Origin: Notamacropus eugenii
Lineage: Eukaryota > Chordata > Mammalia > Diprotodontia > Macropodidae
Assembly (NCBI RefSeq): GCF_028372415.1
Contig: NC_092878.1
Span: forward strand, 30,672,903 to 30,736,902
Direction of reading: 5' to 3'
Length of the DNA: 64,000 nucleotides
The notes below the pieces were generated by a model, which worked only from the letters and a program-made list of their open reading frames with translations, did not search any database and was not told the origin of the DNA. The position numbers were made by a program, and so were the translations under genes. This document shows positions 44,601-59,900 of the stretch, in pieces. Position 1 is the first letter of the stretch. Every line of letters starts with the position of its first letter.

Positions 44601-47600
44601 AGAATGTCAGTATACAAGTCAACAATCACACAAGTCTTAGGAATTCTTCGCTATCCAAGGAATTGAATTCAATCCAATTAAAGCATTCACAAAGCTCCTA
44701 TTATGTATAAGGCACTGTCCAAGGAGAGAGGAACACACAGAAGAAAATTAAATTACCCCTACTGTTGAGTGGCTTATAGTCTACTTGGGAGATGGAATAT
44801 TTACCTAAATAAGTAAAACTAAAGATAAATTAGAGCAGAAAGCACTAAAAACTGGGGAGATAAGCGAAGGCTTCCCTGAGGAAGTGGAACCCAAGTTAAG
44901 CCTTGAAGGAAGAAGACGAGGACTTTTGCAAAGCAGAGATGACAAAGGAATGCATTCCAGACATGGGGGGGGATGGCTCATGTGAGAAGAAAGAGGCTGG
45001 AGACGAAGCATTTGGGAACAGTTAGTTATCATAATGGTCAGAACACAGAGCTCATGAAAGGGAATAGTATGAAGTAACACTGGCAAAGTAGGTTCCCAGA
45101 CTGTAGAAAGGCTTTTAAACTAGAAACAGTGCAGAGCTGTCTCCTTAATTAGGACCCAACTAACACATGGATTTGGAGGCAGCGTGGTACAGTGGATAAA
45201 GAGCCAACCTCAGAGTCAAGAAGACCTGGGTCCAAGTCCCTTTTGGGATAGATCTTGGTTGTATGACCCTGGGCAAATCACTCAACCTCCACATAAATTC
45301 TCTAAAACAAGGAGTTGCAGAGAAGGTACTGATATACACTGATAGAATGTTTTTCCTTGGGAATTCCCCATACCAATGAACACAGTGTCATTTCCTTCCT
45401 GTCCCCAACAGATGGATGTGAGATTCTGCCCCTCTAAACAGGCATATCAAGAAGAGAAATTTTAGTGGTGCTGTTAAGCCAGGAAGATTACAGTATATTT
45501 GATATCTTTACTTGGTGGCAACACAAATGATAAAATTACAAGAAAACTTATGTCTATCTCTTTGTCCTACAGTATGGTATATCTCTACAATCATGCTTGT
45601 ATTTACAGAAGCAAATCCTGGAAGGAATTATTCCTTCAGATGACACCCAGAAATGGGCTGCTCATTTTGGGGAAGAGTATACAAGGTCATCCTAAGAATC
45701 CAGGGGTAGGTTTTTTTCCCCAAATCAATAGAGTTAGGGAAGGCAAAGGTCATTTCCTGTTAGTTACATTTTAACAATAAAGAAAAATAAATGAAACTAT
45801 TACCTTTAGTTGGCCTAATAAATCTGACTCCTCCACCATAAGTTTCCATAGATGCTGAGGAAACAAGAACATCAGTGAAATCCCATTTTGAGAACACCAT
45901 TACAAAGGAGGATTCTTTATTTAAAAAGCTGCTCTATATTCCACTGAATGACTCAGGAAAGAATACTACTCATATGATCATGACAATAAACTGTCTACAA
46001 AAAACCCTTCTGAAAACCTGCTACTAGACCCTGTACAGACGGCAGCAGCAAGAGAGCTTAGCCCTTCGTCCTTTTGTTCTTTAGTGGAAAACCCAATCTG
46101 GTCCCAAGCTCCCGTGGAGCAGAAATACACACACAAAGTGAAACAAAGATCTCATCTATTCCTTCAACTAAAGAAAACGTTGTGACGCAAGATGCTGAGT
46201 GGATTGTGTCTCTGTCACCGTCAGGCAGCTAGCAAGGCATTCCATGTCCCATAAGAGACTGAGCTCAGTAAGAGGGAAGGACACTTACTATGGCAGCATT
46301 CCTAAAACCCAAAGACGGAGAAAGCGTCTGGCCTGAGGAATCATTTCTTCACCCTGGTCTCTAGTGCCAGCTAGAAGAAGCAGCTGCTGTGCTCCACTCT
46401 CTATCTTTCCAGGTCAATCCACCCCCTCAGAAAACATATGCTGGATCAGACACTTAAAAGGCAAACCTCAGCAACAGTGCTGCGTATCCGGTCCACCACC
46501 AGCTCAAAATCCACAAGGCTGAAAAGAGGCTGCTGCTTGAGGCGATGCAGCTCGGCAGCAAAGGTGTCTTCTTGATTCTTTAAAATAGATCCTGTGTATC
46601 ACGGACAGTAGGAGGAGAGACCCTCGGAGCGATGCTATCAACAACGCTCTGATTCTTTCATTTGTTACTATAGACAATCTAACTAACCAGGGTCTAGTAA
46701 ATACAGGGCAATAATTTTTGCTCTTAACCACTGGGTGCCACTTCCCTTGCTTTGAAGATTTCTGACAAGAAGCATCATGGTGCCCTCTTACAAGATTTAT
46801 TTCAAAATATGATGTACTACACTGACCACTGCCTTGGCTTATGAGGCAATGGGCAATAAAAACTGCTCTTGACCAGCTCTTGGGGATGAGATGTTAAGAC
46901 AGGACTTCCTACCTTTTCTGGTCAGATTCACATTCTGATTCTCAAACATCTGTACAGACTCTCCTACAAACAGGATTTTTTCAGCGACTCTCACTGGAAT
47001 ATAGGAAGGAAGTATTTCCACCCGAAGGGAAAACTGCTTCAGGGATGGGGCCAGCATGTTCTCTTCCTCAATCAGGCGCTGGGTGAGGAGATACAGAGTG
47101 ACAAAGGAAACAAGAAAGTATGCAGTAACTCTATCTATCTCCATCCTTTATATTCCATAGTTAATATATTGGGCAATAGGGACTTTAAACCCAGGGATGT
47201 ACAACTCCCACCTGCCAGGCATGTACTGTGCTTGCAAGGAGGTAGTCTAGCCTGGTGGCTAGCAGGCAGGAGAGGCACAACACATGAACGTTCTAGTTCT
47301 AGCATTGCCATTAACTAGTTACAGGACTCTAGCTAAATCATTCAACTGCTCTGAGCCTTAGTTCCTTCCTCTGTAAAATGAGTAGGTTGGACTAGACCTG
47401 TGAAGTCCTAAAAAAAAAATCCTATTATGCTCAGTTCCAAGAATTTATGATTCTTATGTAATACACTGGCATCTATATAGGTTTTTGTGAATCCTAATTA
47501 AGACCTTGAGCTGCATCAAAAAGCTGCCAGAGAGACACAACTTAAGGAGCTGTCCACTTCCTAAGTATGGTATTAGTATGGTATGAAGAAGGCCTCACAA

Positions 47601-50600
47601 CTGCCCAGCCTAATGGATTATCATAGACTCATGGGTCTGGAACTGGATCAAGTCCAATCTCATTTTAGAGACGAGGAAAATAGGCCCCAGGGAGGTTAAG
47701 TCTGGACCTAGACAAACAAGCAAAGGAGGTGGGGGTTGTACTCTTCAGCGCTCTTTCCCATGCATCCTGCAAACCTCATTCAGACAAAGGCAAATATCAG
47801 GAGGGACAGGCTGAAGGAAGTGGCTCAGATGGCACCGAGGTGGCAGGCTCAGTGCAAGCTCATGTGAGAGGGCGAAGGGGTCACTATCTGGTGGAATGTA
47901 CTGCCTTTCCCTTCAAATCCTCACCAGGTCCTGAAGTTCTCGTAACTGCTTCCCTGTCAGGCCTCCAATGCCCAGGTCTTCCTCCTCCTCCTCCAGTTGA
48001 GTAGAGACAAGGCCAGAAGATGGGCCCTGTTTAATAAAGAACTCTTCGTGTTGGTCCAAGAGGAGGCCATGTAGCATCCAGGCAGAAAGCTGCTTGTACA
48101 TGACCCCATGGCACACTGCCAAGATCCTGAGTGGAGAAAGGGAGAGAAAAACCAATGCCATAAAAGCCCTTGCTGGGCACAAACACCCAGGCCATTCTGG
48201 GACGTCACTAGAGGGTACTGGCCAAGATCTGAGTAAGAATTTGGTGAGTCAGAAGGGAAACTGTCCATTACACTAAAAATAATCATTCCATTTTTATTCC
48301 TATCTTTTTGGAATTAGTCATTAAATTTCTTATAATTAAAGTTCCCATATTAAGTTTAAAATGTCCTTCAGCTATTTTGACAGTTTCTTTTCCATATTGT
48401 TTATTCTCACCCTGCGTAAGAGTTTCAGAGCTGAAAATTCCTGCTAAAACACAATGAGATGAGCTCAGAGAAGTCTGTTTCTCTGCCAGCAAAAGCAGTT
48501 TGCTCCTTTTCTCTTGTTTCACCAAAAAGGAAGGGAATGGATGTGGTAAGGGAGGATGACTCAATTAGAAATGGAGCATTACAAAAATACATGAAAAGAG
48601 AAGATCAAGCACCCTCTCCAGAACTAGCTCAAGTATTTCCAAGATGTTCTTGTGCAGTAACCAAATATTAGAATTAGAAGGAAACTTGGAGATCAGAGTC
48701 CAGTCTTTCCACCCAGGACAGAAGCTTAACTTCAAGTTTTAAAGAAGGTAAGATAAAATGGGCAATATGAGCTGGTTCCCTACCACCGCCAGCATCAAAC
48801 AGAAAATTCTCTGCTTAGCCCCCTTCTTACCTTTCCGGTCTTCTTATCCTCTACTTCTCTCCATATACTTTACGATCCAGCAGCTCCTGCCTTCTCCTAA
48901 CTCCATGCTTTGTTACAGGCTGTCCCACTGCCTGGGAGGTTTTTCCTTCTACTCTCCACATGTTGGCTCCCTTGGCTTACTTCAGGACTCAGCTCAAATC
49001 CCACCATCTACTGGAGGCCTTTCCTGGTCCCTCCCCAATACCAGTGGCTGATCTGAAATTACTTTTCAACTACTCCATATAAACAATATCTTATATGTAA
49101 ATAGTTTAAAAGTTGTTTCTCCCATTAGGAAAATAAGATACTTGAGAGGAGGGACAGTATTTTTACCTTTCTTTGTATTTTCAGGCTTAGCAAAGAGCCT
49201 GGCAAATAGTAAACATTTAATAAAATGCCTGTTGACTTACTGACTGAAAATAGCAATTACTTTAAAAGATATACTCAAATATAGCCAAGCAAAACCCAGC
49301 ATATATAATGGTAACACCCTAAGGATGATGGGATCTGACAATCAGAGGGACCTTAAAGTCATCCACACTAATTCATTCTCTTTTATGTAGTACCATCCTG
49401 GATTCTTTATTGGCTGGCATCCTGGCCTCTCCTACTTTGATCATATAGACCTATCTGCTCAGTGTTAGCTTTTCAGTCCCATCTATTACTAACTATTTTG
49501 GAGAAGTTTTAGATCATATGCAAATAAAATGGTCTTGATGAACTGTGTCAATCTTATTTAAGTTTTTGTGACTTACTTTTCTAGCGCACTGCGTACAGGA
49601 GGCAGTCCCCCACAGCTGTATTTGTATACTGTTTCCAAGATCTGACACCCATGAATCTGTGGAAAAGATAAACTTCTAAAAATTATACAGTGCCTGCTGC
49701 ACAGTTTAAATTGTACATTCAGTTGTGATTGGTCCAGGAGGGACCTACTGAATCAATTCCAGTGGCACTTCCATAACTTTGTCCTTTCCTACCTCTTACA
49801 CATCAACAGTGACTCCCTCATCTCACTCCCCCAATACACACACAAACACACACGCACACACTGATCCAGTGACAGTGGCCTCATTGCTGACATTCTGTCA
49901 CTGGACTTCAGGCATTTTCCCCAGCTATCACTCATGCCTGGAAATCTTTCCTCCTCACCTCTGCCTCCTAGTTTTCCTGGATCCTTCAAGTCTCAGCTAC
50001 AGTCCCCCCTTCTGCAAGAAGCCTTCCTGGATCCCCATATTTGCAGGTGCTACTAGCTACATATTCCATTGGGTTTCCTAAAAGTGACTGAATGGGTCAG
50101 TCAATCTACTCCTGAGCCAGATCTACTTGGGGATATGCCTATTAGCTTGTTCTGGAAGAAGAAAGTAGAACTTCTCCACAAAGATACTGCATAAGAATGT
50201 TTAAATGTTTAGATTACAGGTTCTAGATTCATCAGCCAAGAATGAACATGTTAATTCAGAAGTAAAAACTACCGGCCCCCCCATCAGCTTCTTTAAGGAG
50301 AGAGTTTTTATCTTTGCTTCTGTAGTCAGAAAGGATAACATGGATGTAGCACATTTCCAATTGTGCAGAGTGAAGTCTAGTAAAATGTGCAAATCTTTTC
50401 TATTTCTGCTGAACTTCAGCCCACAGCATCCCTAGGCCCATCGTGGAAAAGAAGGTGAGTGAACCACCAGCTCTTCTTGGATTTTTCACTCTCCTTTCCC
50501 AATTGAAATGAGACAGAGAAGGCTAACATGGGAAAGGAGAGAAAATTTTCATCTGGCTCGTAACTCCATTCATGGTGGTACTTTTCTTCTCATTTTGGGG

Positions 50601-50910
50601 GGACAGGGGAGTGTAAAGAAGCTGCAGGGGTAGAGAGGTCCATGAAGAAGCCCACACAAGGCTTCCAGGAATGGAGGGGATGCACTTAAACAACTCACTG
50701 TGCATACAGCTGGGTATGTGTCTACACAACACAAAATGAAGTAGAGGGCTGGCAACTGTTTGGTCCAATTCATCAAAGAAAGAAGCCAAATTAGATACTT
50801 TTGCCTCTGTGCTATGGTTACCTCTATGTGGGACTGAGTCCTACCCTTCATTCAATTCTTTGGCCTAAATTATCTGGTTGGGCTTTTTAGCTGAAGAAGT
50901 GGCACTTATT

Positions 50911-50961
<51 letters not shown>

Positions 50962-53900
50962 CATAAGTACAAGTGTGTATGTGTAAGAGAGGCAGACAGA
51001 CAGATCAGAGTTGGAGGGGGAGAGAAAGAGAAGGGGGCAAGAGGGAGGGAGCCCATATACATTAGTATTGATATGTATTCTGCATCTGTGTGACATTTAC
51101 AAAGGTCTCATTAAATATCTCTGGGGTTGGGAGTGCGTAGAAGGAGGGAAAGAGGACAGGAGTGTGTCACATGCAACACCAATTGTCTCACTGCAGATTT
51201 TTTTAAAATGCTGTGGATGAATTTGTAAAAATTATACTACTTTCAAGGCTGCTTCCTGTGATTGTTCTTATAACAACTCAAGAGAAAAGGACTCAGGGAG
51301 CCAGAGGGTACTTTTCACAACCCAACTTGACTAGGTAATCTACTCAGCACTTGCTGATCTCAGAGTTACTAGCTCAGATCCCAAAAGCCAACAGTCTCCC
51401 AGAATACTTGGAATCAATTTTTCCATGACAGTAATAATAGCAACAACCTAAGTAAAAAGTACATTTAACAAAGTTAGGTGAATGACTTAGGCATGGTGAC
51501 CTCTTAATACTGAAGCATGACCTTGAGGAAAAAGCTCCTTGCTCCCATCAATGATCAACATGTATGATGCCTTTCCTTCTCAGGTCTAATTTCATGGTTT
51601 CCCCAAACACAACAGTTTGAAGAAATCTATGTGGTGCAAATCACTAAGCACACTGAATTACGTACATCATTAACCAGAATAAAAGAAGTGCTTACCTTCT
51701 GACTCTTAATCTGTTCAACAACAACCATCACTGAGGGAAAAAGAAGTTGGAACTACAAAGCAAAGCAAAAGTTAATTAATCTAATGTAATCTCTTACGTG
51801 TTCCAAATGTAAGAGAGGGAGTATAAACATAAGCTCTGGAAATGATGGCATTTCTGAATGAAGATAGAGAGATCAACTCCAGCCAGAAGAGGCAAAAAAA
51901 GGGCCTACTCCTCTCAGCCTATCTTTAGCTAGAAACACCTATTTTGGAGGCTGGCAGGATAGTCAGTATAACATCAACATGGACAACTTTAGTACCAAAT
52001 GTTAAGAGACGATTTATCTTCAGAATTCATGAAATAATGCTCATATAATAAAGCAGATTAAATGTACAAAATGTAAAATTTTAGATTCAAATTCCGAATC
52101 TGGAAGTAGGAGAGCTCTTCAAAATACTAGATTAGTCAAATATACCTAAAAGACTGAGAGAACAGACAAAAAGAACCCAAGATATTCCATTATCTACAAA
52201 GATACCTGGTCCAAGGAGTAATTGACATGTGATATGGAAAGGGGAGGGTCAGCAAGGAACTGCAATAAAAAACATAATTAGAAAAACACCATCTCAAAAA
52301 GTTTCTAACCTATGACCTAAGAACACTGGCTGGGGAGAGGGAGAGAACAGACCTTGTGGTAATGATGAGTGCTTTTAGGTTCCCACAGAAGATAGTGATA
52401 CAGGGTCACTAAAGTGATACAGGTCACTAAAAACTGAAAGCAAAATGTTCACAGAATACCCTGGAACCTCTTACAGAGGCAAGAAGTTACTCTGATCATT
52501 AAATGAACAATACGGAGAGCTTATAGTGGTATATGCTCATTAAAGGCATTTTCCCAATTCTGAAACCCTAATTAAAGGAAGACAAGCTATGGTGGGGAGG
52601 GAGGACCGCATTTTCTTTCCAAGGATGTGGTCTAGTGAGGAAACTGGGGGACTCAGGGGCATTACTGCCTGCCTCTTTCTCCTCTTCTCTACCTCACCTC
52701 TTGCTCCAAGTCAAGCAGTGCTTGACGATATGGCTGCAGGATGGAGTCCAGACCTGTGCAGAAGGCCCGCAAATAAATTCCATGTAATCCACCCTGGCCT
52801 TGCTGGGACAGATGGTGATCCTGCGATTAAACAAAGGCTAATTAAATTAGCTCCAGGATTGGGACTTGCAGATCAAGTGCTGAACCTGGAGTCACAAAGA
52901 CCTGAGTTCAAATGTGGCTTCAAAACACCTCCTAGCTGTGGAACCCTAGACATGTAAAACTTCCTCTGTCTGCCTCAGTTTCCTTTGTAAAATGAGGATA
53001 CTAACAGCACCTACCTCCCAGAGCTGCTGTGAGGACCAAATGGTACATCTGTCAAGTGCTTTACAAAATCCTTTAAGTATTATTTAAATACTATCCTTTT
53101 TGTTGTTATTACGTCATTATTAGTTGTACTGCTGATGTTTGAATAGCTGTGTCAAATTAACCTCCGTAAGAAGAAACATACAACGGAGTGAGGGAAATAG
53201 TTTGCCCATTAACATTGTTGGACCACAGATTGACAACATCAAAGGTCCTTGGAGTTCATCCAGTCCAACTTTCTCACTTCAGAGATGAGGAAGAGGTTCA
53301 GAGAGGTTAAGTGATCTGTCCAAGGTCACAAGAGGTAGAACTGGGGACTGAGTCCAGATTTGGTGCAGTGTGGAGCACTGGTCCTAAGACAAAGGAAAAC
53401 TGAACTCTAGTGCTGGTTCCAAGACCGATTAGGTGAACAGCCTGAAGCAAAGTCACCTCACTTCTCTGAGCCTGGGTTTACTTCTCTGTAAAATGGGAAA
53501 AATATATTTATACTCCCTACCTAAAAGGATGTTGCGAGGAAAGCATTTTGTAAATATTTATATCAGTGTGAGTCATAATTCCTATTCCCACCTTCCAAAA
53601 CTGATGTCATGTTTATTTTAAGCCAGAACCTTCTTAACCCTTTGCCTTAAGGAAGAATAAAAACTTTGTGATGAAAAAAGAAAAAGGACAGAATTCCTCC
53701 TCTGTTGAAAAAAATCCATCTTCCTTGAGAACTATTGGATCTGCGGAACCCATATTTTTAACTCCAACTTGAGCAAAAGCCCAGCCAGAAGTCTAAATTT
53801 AAAACCAGCCTCCAACTCCCTTCTCTCTCTTTCTAATGTGTATAATGCCACTCATAGACAGATGTTCTTCTGAGACCAGAGAGGTTCTGTTACTTCCTCA

Positions 53901-56900
53901 AAGGTCACATAGGAAGTATGTGACAGAACCAGATCCCCACCCAGCACTCTTCACATCGTACGCTGCTGACTCTTATGCTGTAGAACAAAAACTCCCAGAA
54001 CTTACAGGAAAAACAATTCAAATAACGACACATTTGTAAATAACCTTAGGGGAATTCCATCTTCCACAGGACTCTCTCTTTCATTCATCACATGGATCTG
54101 TTATGCTTCTAGGAAGCTAGGAGTTGAAATCACAGAGAGGCAAATTTATACTCAATGTCAGGAAAAAACTTCCTAACATCTACCAGGGGTGGGGAACCCG
54201 TGTCCTCAAGGCCACATGTGGTCCTCTAGGTCCTCAAAAGTGGCCCTTTGACTGAACCTAAACTTCACAGAACATATCTCCTTTGTTCTGTAAAACTTGG
54301 ACTCAATCAACAGACTGTACCTGAGGACCTAGAAGGCCACATGTGGCCATGAGGCTGCAGGTTCCCCGCCCCTGACTTAGACCTATCCAAGCAGGGAATG
54401 GGTTACCTCAGGAAGTAATGAATTCTCTCCCTTTAGAAGTCTTCAAGGACTGCTTGTAGTAAGAGTTTGGGCTATTTAATTCTCAAATTCAGTGACTCTA
54501 TAAATGTTCCTGTCATTAATATTATTCGTAACACTGTTACTAATGTTACTATTAATACTACCGATACTTGGCGCTCTTCTGAGCCCAAATGCAAGACGTA
54601 TAAAAAACATCACCACTGTCCTCAAGGGCTGACCACCCACCTGCTGCTGCACATGGCCTGTATATCGTTCAATGAACTCTGTAAAGGGAATATAGTCCGT
54701 GCCAAGGCGGCAGAGTCGATTCAGGACGCTGGTTTCACTCGGATGGAGAAACAGAAAGTCCTGTGACACCTACAAAAGTGGTAACAACATTAAGGACACA
54801 GATGCCTCTGATTCATTTGACTCCCACCCTGAGGATACTCCAAATGCTTTACAATAATGACAGGATGTTTTTCTCCAAATGTTTTATGATGACATTTTTT
54901 TCTCCTCATTCTGCCTTTTGTGAGGTGTATTTATCAGAAGAGTTCTGTAAAATATAACTATTTGCACATTACTGGCATCTTTTTAAAGTGATTATAACAA
55001 ATTCATCATAGACTATAAAAAACTGAGTTTTTTTTGTTCATGTAAATATCACTTAAAAAGAAAATGGTGTTTATTTTTTAAATGTAAAATTTCAATTAAC
55101 AAGCATTTATTTTCTTTCTCTCCTTCTCTCTCATTAAAAAGAAAAAAAGAAAAACAAAACCCCTGTAATAAATGTGTATAGTTGGGCCAAACAAATTCTT
55201 GTACTGTCTAGGTCTAAAAAATGTCTCATTCTACATTTTGAATCCATCACCTGAATGGACTTTCATAATCTGGAAGGAGGTCAAGGAAGCTACGTAATAA
55301 GCAATTACCTTTTCCTTCCTAATCCCTTCAGCCTTGCCATCTCTAACATTCCACCAATGAATAAACACTTACCAAGCACCTTCTGTGTGCCCAGGACTGT
55401 GCTAGTTGTAGGGGATATGAAGAGGCACACCAACATATGCATATGAAAACTTAAAAAAAAAAAACTACTCAAGAGACAATGCAAGGCAATTGTATGAAGA
55501 AATTAAACAAAAAAAGTAAGAGAATTCTCCTCTTCTCAAACCCTATCACTTCACTAAATACCAAAGATGAGAAAGTCTATAAATAAGACAACTTTCTAAG
55601 TTGCTAAATTTGGAAAGTTTAGGGAAAAAATCCACCCAAACCACAGGTTAAACACAAAAAAATTCAAAAAGAAGAGGAAGAACAGCGCCAACTCCTTCTC
55701 CTTGGCTGAGCTCTTCAATTTCACGACCACTTTCTGAGCACCTCTGGGACAGGCACGGTGAGCAACAGAGGAAAAATGCAGCTGCATCTGCTCTTAAGGA
55801 GTTTACATCAGACTGAGCAATACAGATAAGTAAATACAAAATGTATAAAAAGTCATGGGGGAAGGGTATCAACAAATGGGAAATGGGAAGAGGCATCTTA
55901 TCCTCTGAGCTGAAGCTTGAAGAGAGCGGGGTCCCAAGAGGCAAAATGAAAAAGGAAAGCCTTTTAGGCATGGGGCACAGCATGGGTAAAGGCATAGAGA
56001 GAGGAGATGGGGTGCTCTCTACTAAGAATAAATAGAACCCAGTACAGATGGAACATTTAGTATATAAAGGAAAGTAATATGTAACCCTAGTGTAAAAAAA
56101 AGCTGGAGCCAAACTGGGAAGGGCTTTAAGTGTCTCTGATCCCTTCCCCTCCTCCCCAAAAAAAGTCTGAATTTTTTTCCAGTGCCAAAAAATCACCATT
56201 GAAACTCCTTGAGCAGAGGAATGACAAGATCATACATATGCTTTAAGAACATTACTTTGGTAGCTCTGTGGAGGGTGGACTGAAGAAGAGGAGACCAGAT
56301 GCAAGGAGAACAATTAGAAAGTTATTCCAATTTCAAGGCATACACTGGTGAATTTGCATTTGATTTTAGAGGCAACAGGGAGCCATTAAAGCTTCATGAG
56401 CAGAAGAGTAGCATGGTTAAACCTATTCTTTAAGGATATGACTTTGGCATAAAAAGAACAGACTGAAAAAAGGGAGGGAGTGCAAATCAGAGGTTACTAC
56501 AATAGTCCAGGTGAAAGGTGATGAGGACCACAAGTAGGAAGGCTCCCATGAGAGGAGAGAAAAGAACGTAGGTGAGAATGTCATGGAGGCAGAAGAGGTA
56601 TGACTTACCAACAGATTGATCCCTGGGGGACGAAAAGGCTAAAGGAAGAATGAAGGATGACTCAGAGTTTCAGTTGTTTAACGGATAGTTGGAGACGTGG
56701 CACCAGAGCTCAGGACTGAGATGAGGGCTATCTGCCAAGAGATAATAGTTGGTCCCACGGGAACAAGAGGTGAACACCGTAAAAGAGTAGAGGTAAAGGA
56801 GAAGAGGGTCCAGGACCCAGCACTGTGGTGCTCCCACCCAGGGACAGTGCTTACGGGAGGATATGGATGAAGATCCTGCAAAGAGACTGAGAAGGATGGG

Positions 56901-59900
56901 TAGAGCAGAGAGGAAGAGAAGTATGAAAGAACAATGTCATACAAATCCAGAGATGGGAAAGTCAGAAAGAGGAGGCAGAGAAGTCAAGAATGATGAGGAC
57001 TGAGAAAAGACCACTGGAATTAATAATACAGAGATCACTGGTAACCTTATACACAGTAACTTTAGCCAAGTGGTGAGGACAGAAGCAAGGATGCAGGAGG
57101 TTGAAAAACATGTGGGAAATGAGAAAGTAGAAGCAATGAGTGCAGACAGCTTTTTCTAGAAGTTTAACAGAAAACAGCTGGCATGTTTATGGGGCATCAT
57201 GGAAAGAGCCGGTGGACAGGGAGAGATTAGAAATTTGGGAGAGCAAAGAGATATCTGAAAGAGCAAGTTCCCAGAGGAGACAGGAGAGGAGGTGATCAAA
57301 GGTTTTAGTAGAATAGGGCTTCTTCATTTTTACTGTGTCATGGACTCCTTTGGCAGATCATGTCTGGTGAAGGCCAAAGACCCCTTTTTCAGAAAAGTTT
57401 GTAAATATGCAAAAATAAAAAGCATGAGATTGCCAAAAGAACTAATTATATTGAAAATGTTATCAAACTGTTAAAAAAAAAAAACCAAGTTCAAGGAATC
57501 TCTGAAGTAGAGGCTTTGGCATTAGTGAAGAGAAGGGCCATGTCTTCTTCCTTGACTAATGCAAAGGAGAGGATAACACCGAGATGATTTGAAGTACGTA
57601 ACAGAGTATATTAGCAAGCACCCTAGCACACCCAGGATGGCCTGCTAGCACAGGTTCTTTGATCTGCTTTTAAAGGAAAGACTGCTCAAAAAGGGGTTAA
57701 CAATCCTACTTTAATTACATTCACTAGTTCAGGGGAAAAGTCAGCACCCTGAACTTGGAGAAAATGCAAGCAGAGAAATTAGCACAAAGACATACAGAAC
57801 TCCAACAGTCTGGGTAAAGCAATATTGCTGTACACTTTATGTACATCACTGGATTGAGGGAGCACAGCCATCAGAGCAGTCGGGGTGTGGGGCGGAGATG
57901 TGTGGGCTCCGAACATATGGCTACTCAGAATCTCCACCAGGAAATCAAAGAAATCCAAAGATCCTTCTTATGAGTGGACCCCCAAAGCAAATGCCTACTC
58001 CCAGAATATATAACAAAGACTTGGCATCTGATTGGCTGAGTGCTCAGGAGCTTGAAGGTGCCCCAGCACTTAATTAGAAACTCCCTGTAGCCAGGGCTCT
58101 ATGTGTCTATTAATGGTCAAAGAAGATCTTCAAATTCCCTTAACATTCCACAGAGGAGAAGAGGAAGCTCATGATGAACAGTCCTGAACTGTGAGTGAAG
58201 TGTGAGTTGAGACCTGCTGTCTAGAGGGAGCAGGGAAGGGGTGGGAGACAAGTACAAGAGAAGGTCAATCAGGGAAGAGAACTGGCAAGCAGAAGTGAAG
58301 GCCAAGTCAAGATTAAGTAATATCCATTTGTGGAAGACCTAATTAGCAGTGCTGGGACTTCCTCTAGCAGCATTCATTAGCATGCAAGTAGGAGCAGATA
58401 ATCAATCAGCAAGTATTTATTAAGTTCTCATTATAGGCTTGGCATTGTGCTAGGCAAAGAAAAATCGTCCTTTTCCTCAAGGATCTAAGTATTCCACTGC
58501 GGAGATACGACATATTTGCAAGCAAGTCAATACAGAACGTACACAATACAATTTTTCAAGGGGAGAACTAGCAGCTGCGGGCGGGCGCCTCATGGAGGAG
58601 ATGGCACCTAAGGGCCTCCAGGAAGAGGGCACAGCCTGTGACAGGCACAAGGAGGAGAAAGGGAATTGCATGGGCTCAGTTTGGCTGCAAGGGAGTGCGT
58701 CAAGGGCACTCATGTCTAATCGATCACTCCGGAGTTAGACTGTGAGGGTATACTCCATGCCCGGTGGAGAAGTCTGAGCCTAGAGCCCAGCCAGAGCTAG
58801 GAATGCTCCTTGGGCAGGGGAGGGAAATGGTCAGGTCCATGTTTTAGAAGGGAACCCCGGGGAGGATGCATTCAGGAGGCGGCTTGGGTGTGAGAGGCAG
58901 AGGGAGAAGGACAGGGAAGGCTGGATCTGGGCTGGGGGAGACGGAGCTTTGGACAGGAACCGGGAAGTCAGCAGGAGGAAAAGGAGATTCAGGGATGGAG
59001 AGGAGGGCTTTTTGGACACGTGGAGTTTGAATTTCTTATAAAACACCTGGTTTAAAATACCTAACGGGCAGGGTGTGAGGTGTCTATGCAGGGAAAGAGA
59101 CTAAGGCTGCATATCCAGGCAGGATGCCATCCGCGTGGGGAAGATAACGAGGTCCCTGAGAAAGGAGAGGGCACAGGCACACCTGCATCCGGGGAGCTGA
59201 GGAGTGGTCACATACGTAGGCAAAAGTCGGGTGGGGGGAAATTAAGTATTACAAACTGAGAGAGGAGTGTCCGGGAGCTGGGGGCTGGGGGGGGCGTAAA
59301 ACGTCAAATACTGAAGCAAGGACTTGCCAATAAAGAGACCATTAGTAACCTGAAGAGTCTAGTTTCGTTGAATGATGGGGTCAAGAGACGGACTGCAGAG
59401 GGTCAGGAACGAAGAGGGCGCAGCGCGGGCAGCTTCTCCCAGCAGGGGGTCCAAGGGAGAAGAGGCTCGTAGGAGGGGCTGCACGGTCAGAGCCTCTGGA
59501 GGGGCGCTCGGGTCAAAGGGCAGCCTGAGCCTGGCAGGGGACCCCTGCTGTGAGGCGGCCAAGGCGGGGGCGGACCTCGGACCTCGGAGAAGTCTGACCC
59601 GCCTGCTTCATTTCTTAATTCTTACAGACCGGGCTGGTTACCGTAAAACACAGCGCAGGGTCCGCAATCACCTTGGACCGTCTTGGGGTTCCTAGGCAGA
59701 CGCTGCAGCTGCTTGCCCTTTCCTTCTCTAGCTTATTTTACAGATGAGGAAACTGAGGCAGGCAGGGTGAAGTGACACAATTCTCCCTCGGCCATTCATT
59801 CTCTTCAGCCCTCTCGCGCAGACCCCGGTCGTGGCCCCGCCCCTCTACCCCAGCCCGTGCCAGAGCCCCGGGAGCCGACCCCCTCCCGCCCTTTTCCAGG

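Larger units (their letters stand above)
55725..58300 (-). repeat. Long L2 copy, interrupted by two younger repeats
   Basis: 55725-57304, 57513-57590 and about 58120-58300 follow the order of one L2 in antisense: 3' terminus (ctgagcacctctgggacagg), coding end (ggcaacagggagccattaaa), then blocks shared with 24540-25805 (gaggactgagaaaagaccac). Two other repeats sit inside it (57305-57512 and 57590-58115). Confidence 0.65.

Noticed and set aside
50878-51096. Open frames with poly-Cys/Val or poly-Thr/His
   Set aside because: Translation of the TG microsatellite.
55648-56199. 183-codon open frame on the minus strand
   Set aside because: Falls across an L2 remnant and low-complexity sequence; no domain or splice context.
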